A DNA stretch of 56,774 nt from the NCBI GenBank assembly GCA_025451535.1, contig JANWKE010000022.1:1-56774 (forward strand), written 5' to 3'. Source of the stretch: Verrucomicrobiia bacterium. GTDB lineage: Bacteria > Verrucomicrobiota > Verrucomicrobiia > Limisphaerales > UBA11358. The translations under genes and the position numbers were made by a program. The notes under the pieces are model-generated. The model saw only the letters and a program-made list of their open reading frames with translations, made no database searches and was not told the origin of the DNA. Shown piece after piece: positions 35,237 to 44,492 of the stretch (its first letter is position 1; each line of letters starts with the position of its first letter).

Positions 35237-35394
35237 GTCCCAGAGGGACGATTTGAAAATAGCCCGGCGTTTTAACGCCGGGATGTGACGAGGTTGCCAT
35301 AAGTCCCGCCGGGACGATCGGAAAAAGCGCTTCGTTTCGGTCGTCCCTGCGGGACGCGGCGTGCTTCTAATCCTTACCGGCGTTGAAACGCCGG
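35237..35394. repeat. compound palindromic element (GTCCC-N-GGGAC and CCCGGCGTT types)
   Basis: Short palindromes GTCCCAGAGGGAC, GTCCCGCCGGGAC and GTCCCTGCGGGAC lie at 35237, 35303 and 35343. CCCGGCGTTTTAACGCCGGG is at 35263-35282 and CCGGCGTTGAAACGCCGG at 35377-35394. The 24 bases from AATAGCCC and the 24 ending GGGCTATT are inverted copies with one difference. Confidence 0.85.
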
Positions 35395-35651
35395 GCTATT
35401 CTCGATGATTCCTCCGGAACCGGACTTTATTGCGGATTTCTATAAATATGTCGCGCCTACGGCGCTTCGGTCACCCCGCCAGGACAAATCAATTCAGTCT
35501 GCCAGTTTATCCGTGCTTGTGGATTTCGGTTTCAACCTTTGAAACCGTTCGACGAACAAGAAGAAAACGCCCGGTTCGGCGTGCCGTTCCATTTGCTCGC
35601 GGCGGAAAGGAACGCCTTTGCCCATTGCCGGCTGGTGATACGTTTTGCAAT

Positions 35652-35742
35652 GGTAGGGACGCCGCGCTGCGGCGTCACCGTCCGCGTTCAGCGGACGGAA
35701 TCCCGATGCCATCGGGACTGAACGCAGCGCGATGACCCTACC
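35652..35742. repeat. palindromic element GGTAGGG...CCCTACC
   Basis: Outer arms GGTAGGG/CCCTACC, inner palindromes GACGCCGCGCTGCGGCGTC, TCCGCGTTCAGCGGA and TCCCGATGCCATCGGGA. A dispersed multi-hairpin repeat by its looks. Confidence 0.8.
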
Positions 35743-35783
35743 CTGGAATTCCAGAACGTACCACGGCCCATCGCCGGAAGGAG

Positions 35784-35813
35784 TTGACAATGTCGCTCCT
35801 GAATTATTATATT
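35784..35813 (+). promoter_or_regulatory. strong sigma-70 promoter for the GH17 gene
   Basis: TTGACA (35784-35789), 18 bases, TATATT (35808-35813). The gene starts at 35875, 61 bases after the -10. Confidence 0.65.
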
Positions 35814-35874
35814 TCCTTAAACTGTATCAGGTTGTGTTTAAAAACATTAAATCAGAGAAAACGAAGGCCGCTCA

Positions 35875-36984
35875 ATGAAAAAAAACGTTCCATGGATGTG
35901 CCACAAAATGTGGTCAGGCATCATTGTTTGCTCGATTCTCCCCTTTTTGGTCGGGACGGGTTTTGCCGTCGCTGCCAAGGACGCCGGTAAACCGGCGGTC
36001 GCGCCGCTTCAACAAAAAAAGAGCGCCCTCCTCGCCGGCGTTCAACGGGGGAGTTGCTATTCCGGATTTCGGCACGGACAACATCCCGACCGCGGCGCCG
36101 GCGCCGTCAATCCCACTGATCCGCAAACGCTGGAGGACCTTCAACTCCTGTCTCGAAATGGCAATTTCGGTTTGATTCGCCTGTATGATTCCGACGAAAA
36201 CTCTGAGACGGTTTTGCGGGTGATTAAAGCCAACCATATTCACTTGCAGGTCCTGCTCGGGGCCTGGCTGGACGCCGAAGTCAGCAATCCGGATTGTCCC
36301 TGGCACAAGGAGCCGTACCCGCAAAAGGAGCTGGAGGCCAATAAAATCAAAAACCAGAAGCAAATTGAACAAGCCGTCCGGCTGGCCAACGCCTACCCGA
36401 CGATTGTGGTCGCCGTGGCCGTCGGCAATGAAGCGATGGTCAGTTGGACCGACCATAAGGTTCCCGTGGAATCCGTCATCGCGTACGTTCGCCAGGTCAA
36501 GAGCGCCATCAAACAGCCAGTGACCGTGTGTGACAATTTTGATTTCTGGGTTAAAAACGGCTCCGCGCTTGCCGGGGAGCTGGATTTTATTTCGGTGCAT
36601 TCGTATCCCGCCTGGGAAGGCAAGGGAATTGACGAGGCGCTGCCGGCCACCATCGCCGAAGTGCAGGCGGTTCGAAACGCGCTGCCCCACAGCCGGATGG
36701 TGATAACCGAAGCCGGCTGGGCCACCATAGCAACCGAATTTGGCAGCCGGGCCAGTGAGGCAAATCAAAAGCGGTATTTCGACGAGTTGTATGCCTGGAC
36801 GGCGAAGGAGAACATCACCACCTTTTTCTTTGAAGCCTTCGACGAAGATTGGAAGGGAAACAATAACGATCCCAATCCGAACGGTGCGGAAAAGCACTGG
36901 GGCATTTTTGCCATTGATCGGAAACCCAAGCTGGTCATGGCCGGGCGGTATCCCGATCTGGTGCTAAAGAAGGATTTGAACTAG
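35875..36984 (+). CDS. exported GH17-like beta-1,3-glucanase
   Basis: A 369-residue enzyme with a signal-anchor-like leader (IIVCSILPFLVGTGFAVAA). The barrel has the family 17 active site: acid/base E186 in VAVGNEAMVS and nucleophile E279 in RMVITEAGW, with FGLIRLYDSDEN early and ISVHSYPAWEG between. GH17 enzymes cleave beta-1,3-glucans such as laminarin, callose or fungal glucan. A long A+T-rich leader with a clear promoter precedes the gene, unlike most genes here, and it is not in an operon. ATG 35875. Confidence 0.88.
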   Translation: MKKNVPWMCHKMWSGIIVCSILPFLVGTGFAVAAKDAGKPAVAPLQQKKSALLAGVQRGSCYSGFRHGQHPDRGAGAVNPTDPQTLEDLQLLSRNGNFGLIRLYDSDENSETVLRVIKANHIHLQVLLGAWLDAEVSNPDCPWHKEPYPQKELEANKIKNQKQIEQAVRLANAYPTIVVAVAVGNEAMVSWTDHKVPVESVIAYVRQVKSAIKQPVTVCDNFDFWVKNGSALAGELDFISVHSYPAWEGKGIDEALPATIAEVQAVRNALPHSRMVITEAGWATIATEFGSRASEANQKRYFDELYAWTAKENITTFFFEAFDEDWKGNNNDPNPNGAEKHWGIFAIDRKPKLVMAGRYPDLVLKKDLN

Positions 36985-37133
36985 AGAAAGCTGGACCGCC
37001 GGGCCAGTTGTCCTTGCCTTTTGCCGGCACCCTGACGGTTCGGTGAATCTCCGCCGAATTTTTCCAGAATTTCGTTTTCACGCCTTGCCAATCGCCCCGT
37101 TTCACCGCAAATTATCTAAAACAAGAAGAGCAC

Positions 37134-38429
37134 ATGAGCAAAGAGGCAAAACTGGAATTGGAAGGAAAGGTATATCCACTGCCCACGATTGAAGGCAGTG
37201 AGGGAGAAAAAGCGATGGACATCTCGTCGCTGCGCGCGAACACGGGCTATATCACGCTGGACGATGGCTATGGCAACACCGGTTCGTGTATCAGCAAAAT
37301 CACCTTTATTGACGGGGAAAAGGGCATTTTGCGTTATCGCGGCATTCCGATTGAGGAGTTGGCGGAGAAATCCACCTTCATCGAGACCGCCTATCTGATT
37401 ATTTACGGCGATTTGCCCACGCGGGCGCAATTACGGAAGTTTTCCGACCTGTTCACCGAATATCAATTCCTGCACGAGGACATGAAATATCATTTCGAGA
37501 GTTTCCCCATGGGCGCGCACCCGATGGCGATTCTCTCGGCGATGATCAACGCGACGAGCTGTTTCGACGAGGAACTCATGAACTGGCGCTGGGGCAAGTC
37601 GAACCAATTTGACGTTTATGCGGCGAAATTGATTTCCCAGGTGCGCACGATTGCGGCGTATGCATACCGCAAATCGCGCGGCCTGCCGCTGATTTACCCC
37701 AAGAAAGCCTACAAATACACGGCCAATTTCCTGCACATGATGTTTTCCACACCGTATGAGGATTTCGAGCTCAAACCGGAGGTGGTGAAGGCGCTGGACT
37801 TGATTTTTCTCCTGCACGCCGATCACGAACAAAATTGCTCTACTTCAACCGTGCGCATGGTGGCGTCGAGCCAGGCCAATTTGTTTGCCAGCGCGGCGGC
37901 CGGCGTGTGCGCGCTGTGGGGGCCATTGCACGGCGGCGCCAACCAGGCGGTGATTGAAATGCTCGTGGAAATCCACCGGGAAGGTGACGATGGTTCAAAG
38001 TTCATTGCTGCCGCCAAAGACAAAAACAGCGGCCGGCGTCTCATGGGGTTTGGTCACCGTGTCTATAAAAATTACGACCCGCGCGCCAAAATCATCAAAA
38101 AAGCCTGTGATGAGGTCCTGGCCAAATTGCGCGTGTCCGATCCCCTGCTGGATATTGCCAAGCATTTGGAGGAGGCGGCGCTGCGTGATTCGTATTTTGT
38201 GGAGCGCAAGTTGTATCCCAATGTGGATTTTTACAGTGGTATCATTATGCGCTCGCTCGGCATTCCGGTGGAGATGTTCCCCGTGATTTTTGCGATCGGC
38301 CGTATGCCCGGCTGGATTGCGAATTACAAGGAAATCATGGAGGATGCCAAGAACCGCATTGCCCGCCCGCGGCAGATCTACGCCGGCCGGACGCTGAATC
38401 ATTATGTGCCTTTGGAAGAGCGGAAATAA
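37134..38429 (+). CDS. gltA: citrate synthase
   Basis: Condenses acetyl-CoA and oxaloacetate in the TCA cycle. 431 residues of the large (type II hexameric) form. Catalytic residues: H266 in [11 protein letters not shown]308 in [14 protein letters not shown] and D365 in [10 protein letters not shown]. The N-terminal beta domain, ending near residue 70 with [10 protein letters not shown], is that of the Gram-negative enzyme. Upstream sequence AAGAAGAG eight bases before ATG 37134 is a good ribosome binding site. Confidence 0.97.
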   Translation: MSKEAKLELEGKVYPLPTIEGSEGEKAMDISSLRANTGYITLDDGYGNTGSCISKITFIDGEKGILRYRGIPIEELAEKSTFIETAYLIIYGDLPTRAQLRKFSDLFTEYQFLHEDMKYHFESFPMGAHPMAILSAMINATSCFDEELMNWRWGKSNQFDVYAAKLISQVRTIAAYAYRKSRGLPLIYPKKAYKYTANFLHMMFSTPYEDFELKPEVVKALDLIFLLHADHEQNCSTSTVRMVASSQANLFASAAAGVCALWGPLHGGANQAVIEMLVEIHREGDDGSKFIAAAKDKNSGRRLMGFGHRVYKNYDPRAKIIKKACDEVLAKLRVSDPLLDIAKHLEEAALRDSYFVERKLYPNVDFYSGIIMRSLGIPVEMFPVIFAIGRMPGWIANYKEIMEDAKNRIARPRQIYAGRTLNHYVPLEERK

Positions 38430-38521
38430 TCCGGTGATTTCATTGGCAAAGTTGCGGGAAGGCGTCGCAGTTTGGGACAGGGAGAAGGCATGATTCGTGC
38501 TGAATCGAGAGCGTACTTGCC

Positions 38522-39640
38522 GTGAAAAAAATCCTGGTAATTGACGACGAAGAATGGCTGCGCGAGATGATACGTCTCGCGTTGAAACAGAAGGGCTTTG
38601 ATGTCATTGAGGCCGCCAATGGCGCCGATGGCATCGAACGGGCGCGCCGGGAACTGCCCGACCTGATCCTTTGCGACATCAACATGGAGAAGGTGGACGG
38701 ATATTTGACACTCGCTTCCTTGCGCAATGAGGCGCCCACGGCTGCCATTCCGTTCATTCTCATGACCGGCCTGGCCGACAATGCCGGCATGAGGCATGGC
38801 ATGGAATTGGGCGCGGATGATTACCTGCCGAAACCCTTCACCACGGACGCGCTGTACGCCGCCGTGGACGCGCGCCTGAAAAAGGCCCAGACCGTGCGCG
38901 ACGAGGCCGAACGCAAACTGGCCAGCTTGCGCGACAATATCAGCCTGATGCTGCCGCACGAACTGCGTACACCCCTCAACGGCATTCTGGCCTATGGCGA
39001 AATGCTGACCACGGACAGCGCCACGCTCAAAGCCGCGGAAATCGCCGAAATGGGCCACGTCATCCATCAATCCGGCCGTCGGTTGGAACGGCTCATTGAG
39101 AACTTTCTGATTTACGCGCAACTGGAACTGGTCGCCAGTGACCCTAAAAATATCAACGCCCTGCGGATGGGACAGACGGAACATCCCATTCCCCTGATTG
39201 AAAAGCATGCCGCGGCGCAAGTGTCGCAGGCCGACCGGGCCGGGGATTTGATCATGGAATTGGCGGACGTTCCCGTGCCGATCGCCGAGGAATATCTCGC
39301 CAAAATCGTGGATGAGCTGGTCCAGAACGCCTTCAAATTTTCGGAAGCCGGCTCTTCCGTGCGTGTCAAACTGGAGGAGGTCTTTAATACCGCCATTTTA
39401 TCCGTCAGCGATCAAGGTTGCGGATTTTCCACCGAGCAGATCGCCCGCATCGGCGCTTACATGCAATTTGACCGCCGGATGCATGAGCAGCAGGGGCTGG
39501 GACTGGGGCTGACGATTGCCAAGCGGCTGGTGGCCTTGCACGGCGGCACGCTTTCCATCGAAAGCACCAAGGGCAGTGGCGCGGTCATCACGGCCAAACT
39601 GCCCAAAACCAGGCCGGCGGAACTGAACGGCAGTGTTTAG
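38522..39640 (+). CDS. receiver-histidine kinase fusion (response regulator N-terminal)
   Basis: A 372-residue soluble signalling protein. REC domain 1-120: acidic pair D8/D9, phosphoacceptor D52 (LILCDINM) and K104 (YLPKPF). It is followed by a coiled linker, an HisKA domain with H146 in MLPHELRTPLNG, and an HATPase domain (N-box VQNAFKFSE, G boxes DQGCGFS and GLGLGLTIAKRL). The REC domain lies before the kinase, so it may receive phosphate from another kinase and switch this one. No transmembrane sensor. GTG 38522. Its last four bases overlap the convergent gene at 39637. Confidence 0.94.
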   Translation: MKKILVIDDEEWLREMIRLALKQKGFDVIEAANGADGIERARRELPDLILCDINMEKVDGYLTLASLRNEAPTAAIPFILMTGLADNAGMRHGMELGADDYLPKPFTTDALYAAVDARLKKAQTVRDEAERKLASLRDNISLMLPHELRTPLNGILAYGEMLTTDSATLKAAEIAEMGHVIHQSGRRLERLIENFLIYAQLELVASDPKNINALRMGQTEHPIPLIEKHAAAQVSQADRAGDLIMELADVPVPIAEEYLAKIVDELVQNAFKFSEAGSSVRVKLEEVFNTAILSVSDQGCGFSTEQIARIGAYMQFDRRMHEQQGLGLGLTIAKRLVALHGGTLSIESTKGSGAVITAKLPKTRPAELNGSV

Positions 39641-40551
39641 AGGGGCAACCTCAGATAAAGAGCGGCCAGGCCGCGTTCGGCAAGTTCTGCGAACAAAAAG
39701 ACCAGCACAATTCCCAGGACATTCAGCAGGGACGTCAGCGCATTGTCCAACGCCGGGGAAAAATTCACTTTTCCCTGGCGTAGCCGCGAGGTGCGTGGCA
39801 GGAAGATGCTCAAAGCACGCCCCAACCAGCGCAACACGGTACGCAACGGCTTCAACAAGGTTTGCGCTGCGGCGGACACGTAATCCCAGAAGGAATGTTT
39901 GCCAAAATAGACGTAGTTGTTCAACAGGTGCAGGACCAGCAGCAACCCGGCGGCAAATTTCCACGCCAGGTAACTCCCCAGGCCGATAACCAGCGATGCC
40001 TCGACGCGATGCATGGCCGAAACCGGTCGCGGCACGATGGCCAGCCACGCCAGCAGCCAGCTGGCCAGCCACCACAACAGAGACACCAGTGCCAGCGGTA
40101 GAAAGAATTTTATCCAGCGCGGCAGGCGATCCAGCAGTCCCAACTGCATCCGCACCAGACGATGGAACGGTTCCGGTCCCGCCAGAATCGAGAACAACAG
40201 CAGCCAGAGGTAAAACACGCACAGGGTCAGTCCGAAACTGAGAATGGAGAACAACAGGATGTGTCCGAATAAATCGCTGCGAAACGAGAGTTCGATGACG
40301 CCCAAATTGAGTTTTCCCGCCGCCCAGCCGACCCCCGAACCGATTTGCCAGTAGAGCACTGCCCGCAGAAACAACAGCCCGCCCAGCGTCACGGGCAAAT
40401 GCCACCGCCGCAACCGTTGCGGTTCCGCGCGCCGCAACGTACCGATCAATGTGGCCGGCGTCCGTTTACCGAGCGGATCGAAGCGGAGCGAGCGCCAGTT
40501 GAGCCATAGCAACAAGCCGGCGAGGTTCAGGATGAAGTCAACTATGCCCAT
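39637..40551 (-). CDS. YggT-like multi-pass membrane protein
   Basis: A 304-residue inner-membrane protein with about six hydrophobic stretches. The second half resembles YggT proteins: a membrane helix LLLVLHLLNNYVYF, then YVSAAAQTLLKPLRTVLRWLG and NFSPALDNALTSLLNVLGIVLVFL, matching the 'helix, P-L-R loop, S-P, helix' layout; the first half repeats it weakly (AGPEPFHRLVRM ... LPLALVSLLWW). YggT proteins are linked to osmotic stress and cell division in other bacteria; role here unknown. Convergent with the kinase, overlapping by four bases. Confidence 0.65.
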   Translation of the reverse strand: MGIVDFILNLAGLLLWLNWRSLRFDPLGKRTPATLIGTLRRAEPQRLRRWHLPVTLGGLLFLRAVLYWQIGSGVGWAAGKLNLGVIELSFRSDLFGHILLFSILSFGLTLCVFYLWLLLFSILAGPEPFHRLVRMQLGLLDRLPRWIKFFLPLALVSLLWWLASWLLAWLAIVPRPVSAMHRVEASLVIGLGSYLAWKFAAGLLLVLHLLNNYVYFGKHSFWDYVSAAAQTLLKPLRTVLRWLGRALSIFLPRTSRLRQGKVNFSPALDNALTSLLNVLGIVLVFLFAELAERGLAALYLRLPL

Positions 40552-40620
40552 GCGAATTTCGAACTACGATTGGCGAACGCCGAATGATGCGCAATTCGAA
40601 AATGAGCATTCGTAATTCAA

Positions 40621-41523
40621 CTACATCATCTTCAACAGCGTGTCCGCCATGTCACTTGGCGTGGCCGCGACGCCGATGCCTGCCGCTTTGAACGCTGCAA
40701 TTTTCGCCGCCGCCGTGCCTTTGCCACCGCTGATGATGGCGCCCGCGTGGCCCATGCGGCGTCCCGGTGGCGCGGTCGCACCCGCGATGAATCCCGCCAC
40801 GGGCTTTTGGCAATTTTGTTTGATCCATTCGGCAGCTTCTTCCTCGGCGCTGCCGCCGATTTCGCCAATCATGATGATGCCGTGTGTGTCCGGGTCATCG
40901 TTGAACAATTTGATGATATCCAGATGTGACATGCCGGGGACGGGATCTCCCCCGATGCCGACGCAGGTGCTTTGGCCCGCCCCGCGACAGGTCAATTGCC
41001 AGACGGCTTCGTAGGTCAGCGTGCCGCTGCGTGAGACCACGCCGATGTGACCTTTTTTGTGGATGTAACCGGGCGCAATGCCGATTCGGCAGCCGCCGTA
41101 CGAATCCTTGCCTTCACCGGGCGTAACGACGCCGGGACAGTTCGGTCCCACAAGGCGCGACCGGGTGTTGCCCTGCATCGCACGTTTGACACGAATCATG
41201 TCGCGCGCCGGGATGCCTTCGGTGATGCAAACAATCAATTCAAGTCCCGCATCCACGCCTTCCAGGACGGCATCGGCGGCAAAGGCCGCCGGAACAAAAA
41301 TGGCTGAAGCCGTCGCGCCGGTTTGCTTCACTGCGTCGGCAACGGTGTCGAAGACCGGAACTTTCTTTTCTCCATGCTCGAAAAATTGCCCGCCCTTGCC
41401 GGGGGTGACGCCGGCGACAACCTGAGTGCCGTAGTCAATTGAGAGTTGCGCATGCTTTGCGCCAAAGCTGCCGGTGATGCCCTGGACGAGAACTTTCGCG
41501 TCGGGATTGACGAGGATCGACAT
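40621..41523 (-). CDS. sucD: succinate--CoA ligase, alpha subunit
   Basis: TCA-cycle enzyme with SucC. 300 residues from ATG 41523; a longer frame to 41580 starts in repeat sequence. Blocks: [15 protein letters not shown] (CoA-binding Rossmann), [26 protein letters not shown], and the phosphohistidine H259 in [10 protein letters not shown]. It is the last gene of the sucC unit, but two genes lie between. The gap before it holds TTTACGATTT repeats. Confidence 0.96.
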   Translation of the reverse strand: MSILVNPDAKVLVQGITGSFGAKHAQLSIDYGTQVVAGVTPGKGGQFFEHGEKKVPVFDTVADAVKQTGATASAIFVPAAFAADAVLEGVDAGLELIVCITEGIPARDMIRVKRAMQGNTRSRLVGPNCPGVVTPGEGKDSYGGCRIGIAPGYIHKKGHIGVVSRSGTLTYEAVWQLTCRGAGQSTCVGIGGDPVPGMSHLDIIKLFNDDPDTHGIIMIGEIGGSAEEEAAEWIKQNCQKPVAGFIAGATAPPGRRMGHAGAIISGGKGTAAAKIAAFKAAGIGVAATPSDMADTLLKMM

Positions 41524-41526
41524 GAT

Positions 41527-41558
41527 AAAATTTACGATTTCGGATTTACGATTTATGA
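41527..41558. repeat. TTTACGATTT direct repeats before sucD
   Basis: AATTTACGATTTCGG followed by ATTTACGATTTATGATTT; related to the row at 32884-32910. It overlaps the last codons of the VOC gene and its stop at 41553. Confidence 0.6.
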
Positions 41559-41915
41559 TTTGTTCCGCTTGTGGATGCAAATGGTGTTGCCATCGGGGTC
41601 AAAAATCATGGCCATGCGGCAGACGGGCGTCTCGCACGATTCAATGCGGAATTTTACCTTGTGCTCGCGCAAATGTTTGATGGCCGCGTCAAAATCCTCA
41701 ACTTCCAATGCGGCGGAACAACCGTCGGGGTTCGGCTTGAACATTCCCGGCGCACAGCCGATGGCCAAGGCATACGGCCCAAACTCGTATTCCACCCACT
41801 TATCTTCAATCACGGTGGTGGGTTTCAGGCCCAGCACATCTTCGTAGAACTTGCGGGCGCGTTTGATATCCGTGACGGCGTAACAACAAAATGCCAGTTC
41901 AATGACTTTGAGCAT
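41553..41915 (-). CDS. VOC (glyoxalase/bleomycin resistance) superfamily protein
   Basis: A 120-residue metalloprotein-like fold of the vicinal oxygen chelate family: [13 protein letters not shown] (first beta-alpha-beta module), then [18 protein letters not shown], and [11 protein letters not shown] at the end. It does not have the features of methylmalonyl-CoA epimerase I would expect next to succinyl-CoA genes. Substrate unknown. Part of the sucC-unknown-VOC-sucD row, 26 bases behind the preceding gene. Confidence 0.88.
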   Translation of the reverse strand: MLKVIELAFCCYAVTDIKRARKFYEDVLGLKPTTVIEDKWVEYEFGPYALAIGCAPGMFKPNPDGCSAALEVEDFDAAIKHLREHKVKFRIESCETPVCRMAMIFDPDGNTICIHKRNKS

Positions 41916-41941
41916 GATTTATTCTCCTTTGGGTTTACGGA

Positions 41942-42310
41942 TTAAAATTTGCCGGTATGGGACCTGGTTGGTTTGGTTGAAGCAGGTTGTTTGGCGGGAA
42001 GGAAAAGCAGTACCGTCCAGTTGCGGGTCCACCACGATCCGGAACGCCCCAGCGTATTGAGGCTTTTCAACCAGCGGGTTTCCAGGCGCAGGCTCCAGAG
42101 CCACCGCCGTGGCCGGGTCATTTCCTCCAGCAATCGCTCGCGCAAGTCGGTGCATTCCTGTTTCGTTCTTTCGTGCTGGCGAACCAATTCAATCATTTGT
42201 TTCTGCAAATCAATCAACCGCCGGTAGGGCTCCAAATCCTCCGCCACCGGGGTTGCGGCTTCCATTTTCTCCTCTTCGAGAAACATCGCATCCTTGAGTA
42301 GTTGAGTCAT
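41942..42310 (-). CDS. coiled-coil protein translationally coupled to sucC
   Basis: A 122-residue protein of unknown family. Residues about 15-70 (AAEDLEPYRRLIDLQKQMIELVRQ... and ERLLEEM) form a highly charged coiled coil; then comes an Arg/Trp/Leu-rich stretch (RPRRWLWSLRLETRW ... WWTRNWTVLLFLPA), which may insert in or bind membranes. The start ATG 42310 overlaps the sucC stop by four bases (ATGA), which argues for a real, coupled gene; a longer frame to 42505 lies in sucC. Not recognised beyond this. Confidence 0.65.
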   Translation of the reverse strand: MTQLLKDAMFLEEEKMEAATPVAEDLEPYRRLIDLQKQMIELVRQHERTKQECTDLRERLLEEMTRPRRWLWSLRLETRWLKSLNTLGRSGSWWTRNWTVLLFLPAKQPASTKPTRSHTGKF

Positions 42311-43518
42311 TTGCTGCCGGTCACCGCCCTGACCACTTTTTGCGCCGCGTCGGCCATCGAATCGCCGGTAATAAGTTTCAGGCCCGAATCGGCCAGTGTT
42401 CTTTTGCCGGTAGCGACATTGTTGCCTTCCAACCGCACGACGAGCGGGAGGTTTAAATGCGTTTCCGTGACGGCCGCGACAATGCCGCTGGCAATGACGT
42501 TGCAATCCATGATGCCGCCGAAAATGTTAACCAGGATGCCCTTTATGTGCGGGTCTTGCAGGATGATTTTGAACGCCGCGGTCACCTGTTCCTTGCTCGC
42601 GCCGCCGCCGACGTCGAGAAAATTTGCCGGCATGCCCCCAAAATGCTGGATGATATCCATCGTGGCCATCGCGAGGCCGGCGCCATTGACCAGGCAGGCG
42701 ATGTTGCCGTCCAGCTTGATGTAATTAAGATTGAACTTGCTGGCCTCAATTTCCAACGGTGCTTCCTCGTTCAAGTCGCGCATCGCCTGGATGTCCGCGT
42801 GCCGATACAGCGCATTGTCGTCGAGCGAAATCTTGGCGTCGAGCGCGACCACCGCTTCCTTGCCCTCCGGTGCTTCCACAACGCACATGGGATTGACTTC
42901 CACGAGTGATGCGTCGCATTCCCACCAGGTTCTGAAAACACCGGTGATGAATTTAACACCGGCATTGAATGCGTCACCCTTGAGCCCCAGGGCAGCGGCA
43001 ATTTTGCGCGCCTGGAACGGCATGATCCCGACGGCCGGGTCAATCCATTCCTTGAATATTTTCTCCGGCGTTCTGGCGGCGACTTCTTCGATATCCATGC
43101 CGCCTTCGGTGCTGGCCATGACCAGCGGGCGGCCCGCGGCGCGGTCGAGCAGCACGGCCAGATACAATTCCTTTTTGATTTTTGCGCCGCTGGCGAGGAG
43201 CAAGGTCTGCACCCGGCGGCCGTCCGGGCCCGTTTGTTTGGTGATCAGGACATTGCCGAGCATCTTCCCGGCGAGCGAAACCGCTTCATCCGCCGTCGCC
43301 GCCACCTTGACGCCACCCTGGAAACCACTGGTAAAGATGCCCTTGCCGCGCCCGCCGGCGTGAATTTGCGATTTGACGACCACCCGCGCGCTGCCGCTGG
43401 AAAAAATCTTCTCCGCCACCCCGCGAACCTCCTCAAGGTTCCGGGCCGGAATCTCCAGCGGGATGGCGACGCCGTTTTGGGCGAGCAACTGCTTGGCTTG
43501 ATACTCGTGAATGTTCAT
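42307..43518 (-). CDS. sucC: succinate--CoA ligase, beta subunit
   Basis: ATP-grasp subunit of succinyl-CoA synthetase. 403 residues starting MNIHEYQAKQLLAQNG. ATP-grasp blocks: SQIHAGGRGKG, ALVEVNPMCVV, DAKISLDDNALYRH and DVGGGASKEQV; NIFGGIMDCNVIA at the C-terminal end binds the partner. ATG 43518. Followed at once by the coiled-coil gene, then VOC and sucD. Confidence 0.96.
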   Translation of the reverse strand: MNIHEYQAKQLLAQNGVAIPLEIPARNLEEVRGVAEKIFSSGSARVVVKSQIHAGGRGKGIFTSGFQGGVKVAATADEAVSLAGKMLGNVLITKQTGPDGRRVQTLLLASGAKIKKELYLAVLLDRAAGRPLVMASTEGGMDIEEVAARTPEKIFKEWIDPAVGIMPFQARKIAAALGLKGDAFNAGVKFITGVFRTWWECDASLVEVNPMCVVEAPEGKEAVVALDAKISLDDNALYRHADIQAMRDLNEEAPLEIEASKFNLNYIKLDGNIACLVNGAGLAMATMDIIQHFGGMPANFLDVGGGASKEQVTAAFKIILQDPHIKGILVNIFGGIMDCNVIASGIVAAVTETHLNLPLVVRLEGNNVATGKRTLADSGLKLITGDSMADAAQKVVRAVTGSK

Positions 43519-43649
43519 GTCCTGATAAAACCCGCCGCATTGAACGGAGATTGGGGCCGGAAATCAAACTTTTAAACGAATTGTCGGAGGTTGGGTTTCC
43601 CCGGGCCCGGTGATTGAAAACCGGGTGGAAATCTCAATGCGCGGGGAAA

Positions 43650-44492
43650 TTATTTTTTAACAACGAGGGTCTGATTCAACCAGTCCGCCAGCCTTTGCTG
43701 CCAGGAGGGGTCGAATTTTTCCCAGTCGGCGATGCGGTGGCCGGGGCCTTTCAGAAAATAAAGTTCGCACGGTACCTGGTTGTCCTTGAGTTCGGCTGCA
43801 AAATTCCGGGTGAAAAGCGGCATAATGGTTTTGTCCGAGTCACCCTGCATCAGCAAAAACGGCGGCAGGCCGGGTTTGACGTGCGCGGTCGGCGACATTT
43901 GCCGCAATAGCTTCAAGGTTTCCTCGTCCATTGAATCGCGGCCCAAAAGGTTCCGCATGGAGGACCATTTGCCCACGCCGCCGCGGTGTTTTGCGTCGGC
44001 CACCAAATCCGTCGGTGGCGCGAGACCAACCACGGCCTGGACGCGCGTGTCCGGCCGGGCCAGGGTGGCGGCAAGGCACACCAGATGCCCCCCGGCCGAG
44101 TAACCCAGGAGGGCGATTCGATTCGGATCACCTTTATATTCCGCCGCGTGGGCTTTTGCCCAGCGGATGGCGGTCTGGACGTCGTCGAAGCAATCAGGCC
44201 AGTGGTTGGTGGGTGCGAGGCGATAATCAATCGAAAACCAGGTAAAATGATTTGCGGTCAGCGCCTGCAGAGCGGGCGCGAAATCTCCGGTTCCGGTTTT
44301 ATCGCCACGACTCCAGCCGCCGCCGTGGACGGCGAGGATCACGGGAAAAGGTCCGGTGCCGTCGGGCACGTTTGCGTCCAGCCGCAGGATTTCGCGGCCG
44401 GCCGTTCCATACTCGATGTTGGTTTTAAGTTCGGCGTGAACAGCGTGCGTCAACGACGTTACGGCCAGAAAAATAACAAAGGCTGTTTTCAT
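43650..44492 (-). CDS. exported alpha/beta hydrolase (esterase, HSL/BD-FAE type)
   Basis: A 280-residue esterase with signal MKTAFVIFLAVTSLTHAVHA. The oxyanion loop HGGGW is at residues 56-60, the nucleophile S132 in LLGYSAGGH, and QGDSDKTIMP and GPGHRI provide the acid and His. The type is that of feruloyl/acetyl esterases acting on plant polysaccharides. ATG 44492 overlaps the pectinesterase stop (ATGA at 44489-44492), so the two are translated together. The larger frame to 44735 is not needed. Confidence 0.9.
   Translation of the reverse strand: MKTAFVIFLAVTSLTHAVHAELKTNIEYGTAGREILRLDANVPDGTGPFPVILAVHGGGWSRGDKTGTGDFAPALQALTANHFTWFSIDYRLAPTNHWPDCFDDVQTAIRWAKAHAAEYKGDPNRIALLGYSAGGHLVCLAATLARPDTRVQAVVGLAPPTDLVADAKHRGGVGKWSSMRNLLGRDSMDEETLKLLRQMSPTAHVKPGLPPFLLMQGDSDKTIMPLFTRNFAAELKDNQVPCELYFLKGPGHRIADWEKFDPSWQQRLADWLNQTLVVKK

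Larger units (their letters stand above)
35097..35783. other. 687-bp repeat-rich intergenic region
   Basis: Contains the compound palindrome at 35237-35394, a CGCGCCTACGGCGC palindrome at 35453-35466 preceded by TATAAATATGT, and the palindrome at 35652-35742. Short open frames exist on both strands, but all pass through the repeats and none has a recognisable domain, so I call no gene. Confidence 0.6.

Noticed and set aside
35494-35790. 98-codon minus-strand frame in the repeat-rich gap
   Set aside because: A third of it translates the palindrome at 35652-35742, and a good promoter for GH17 lies over its start. No known domain.
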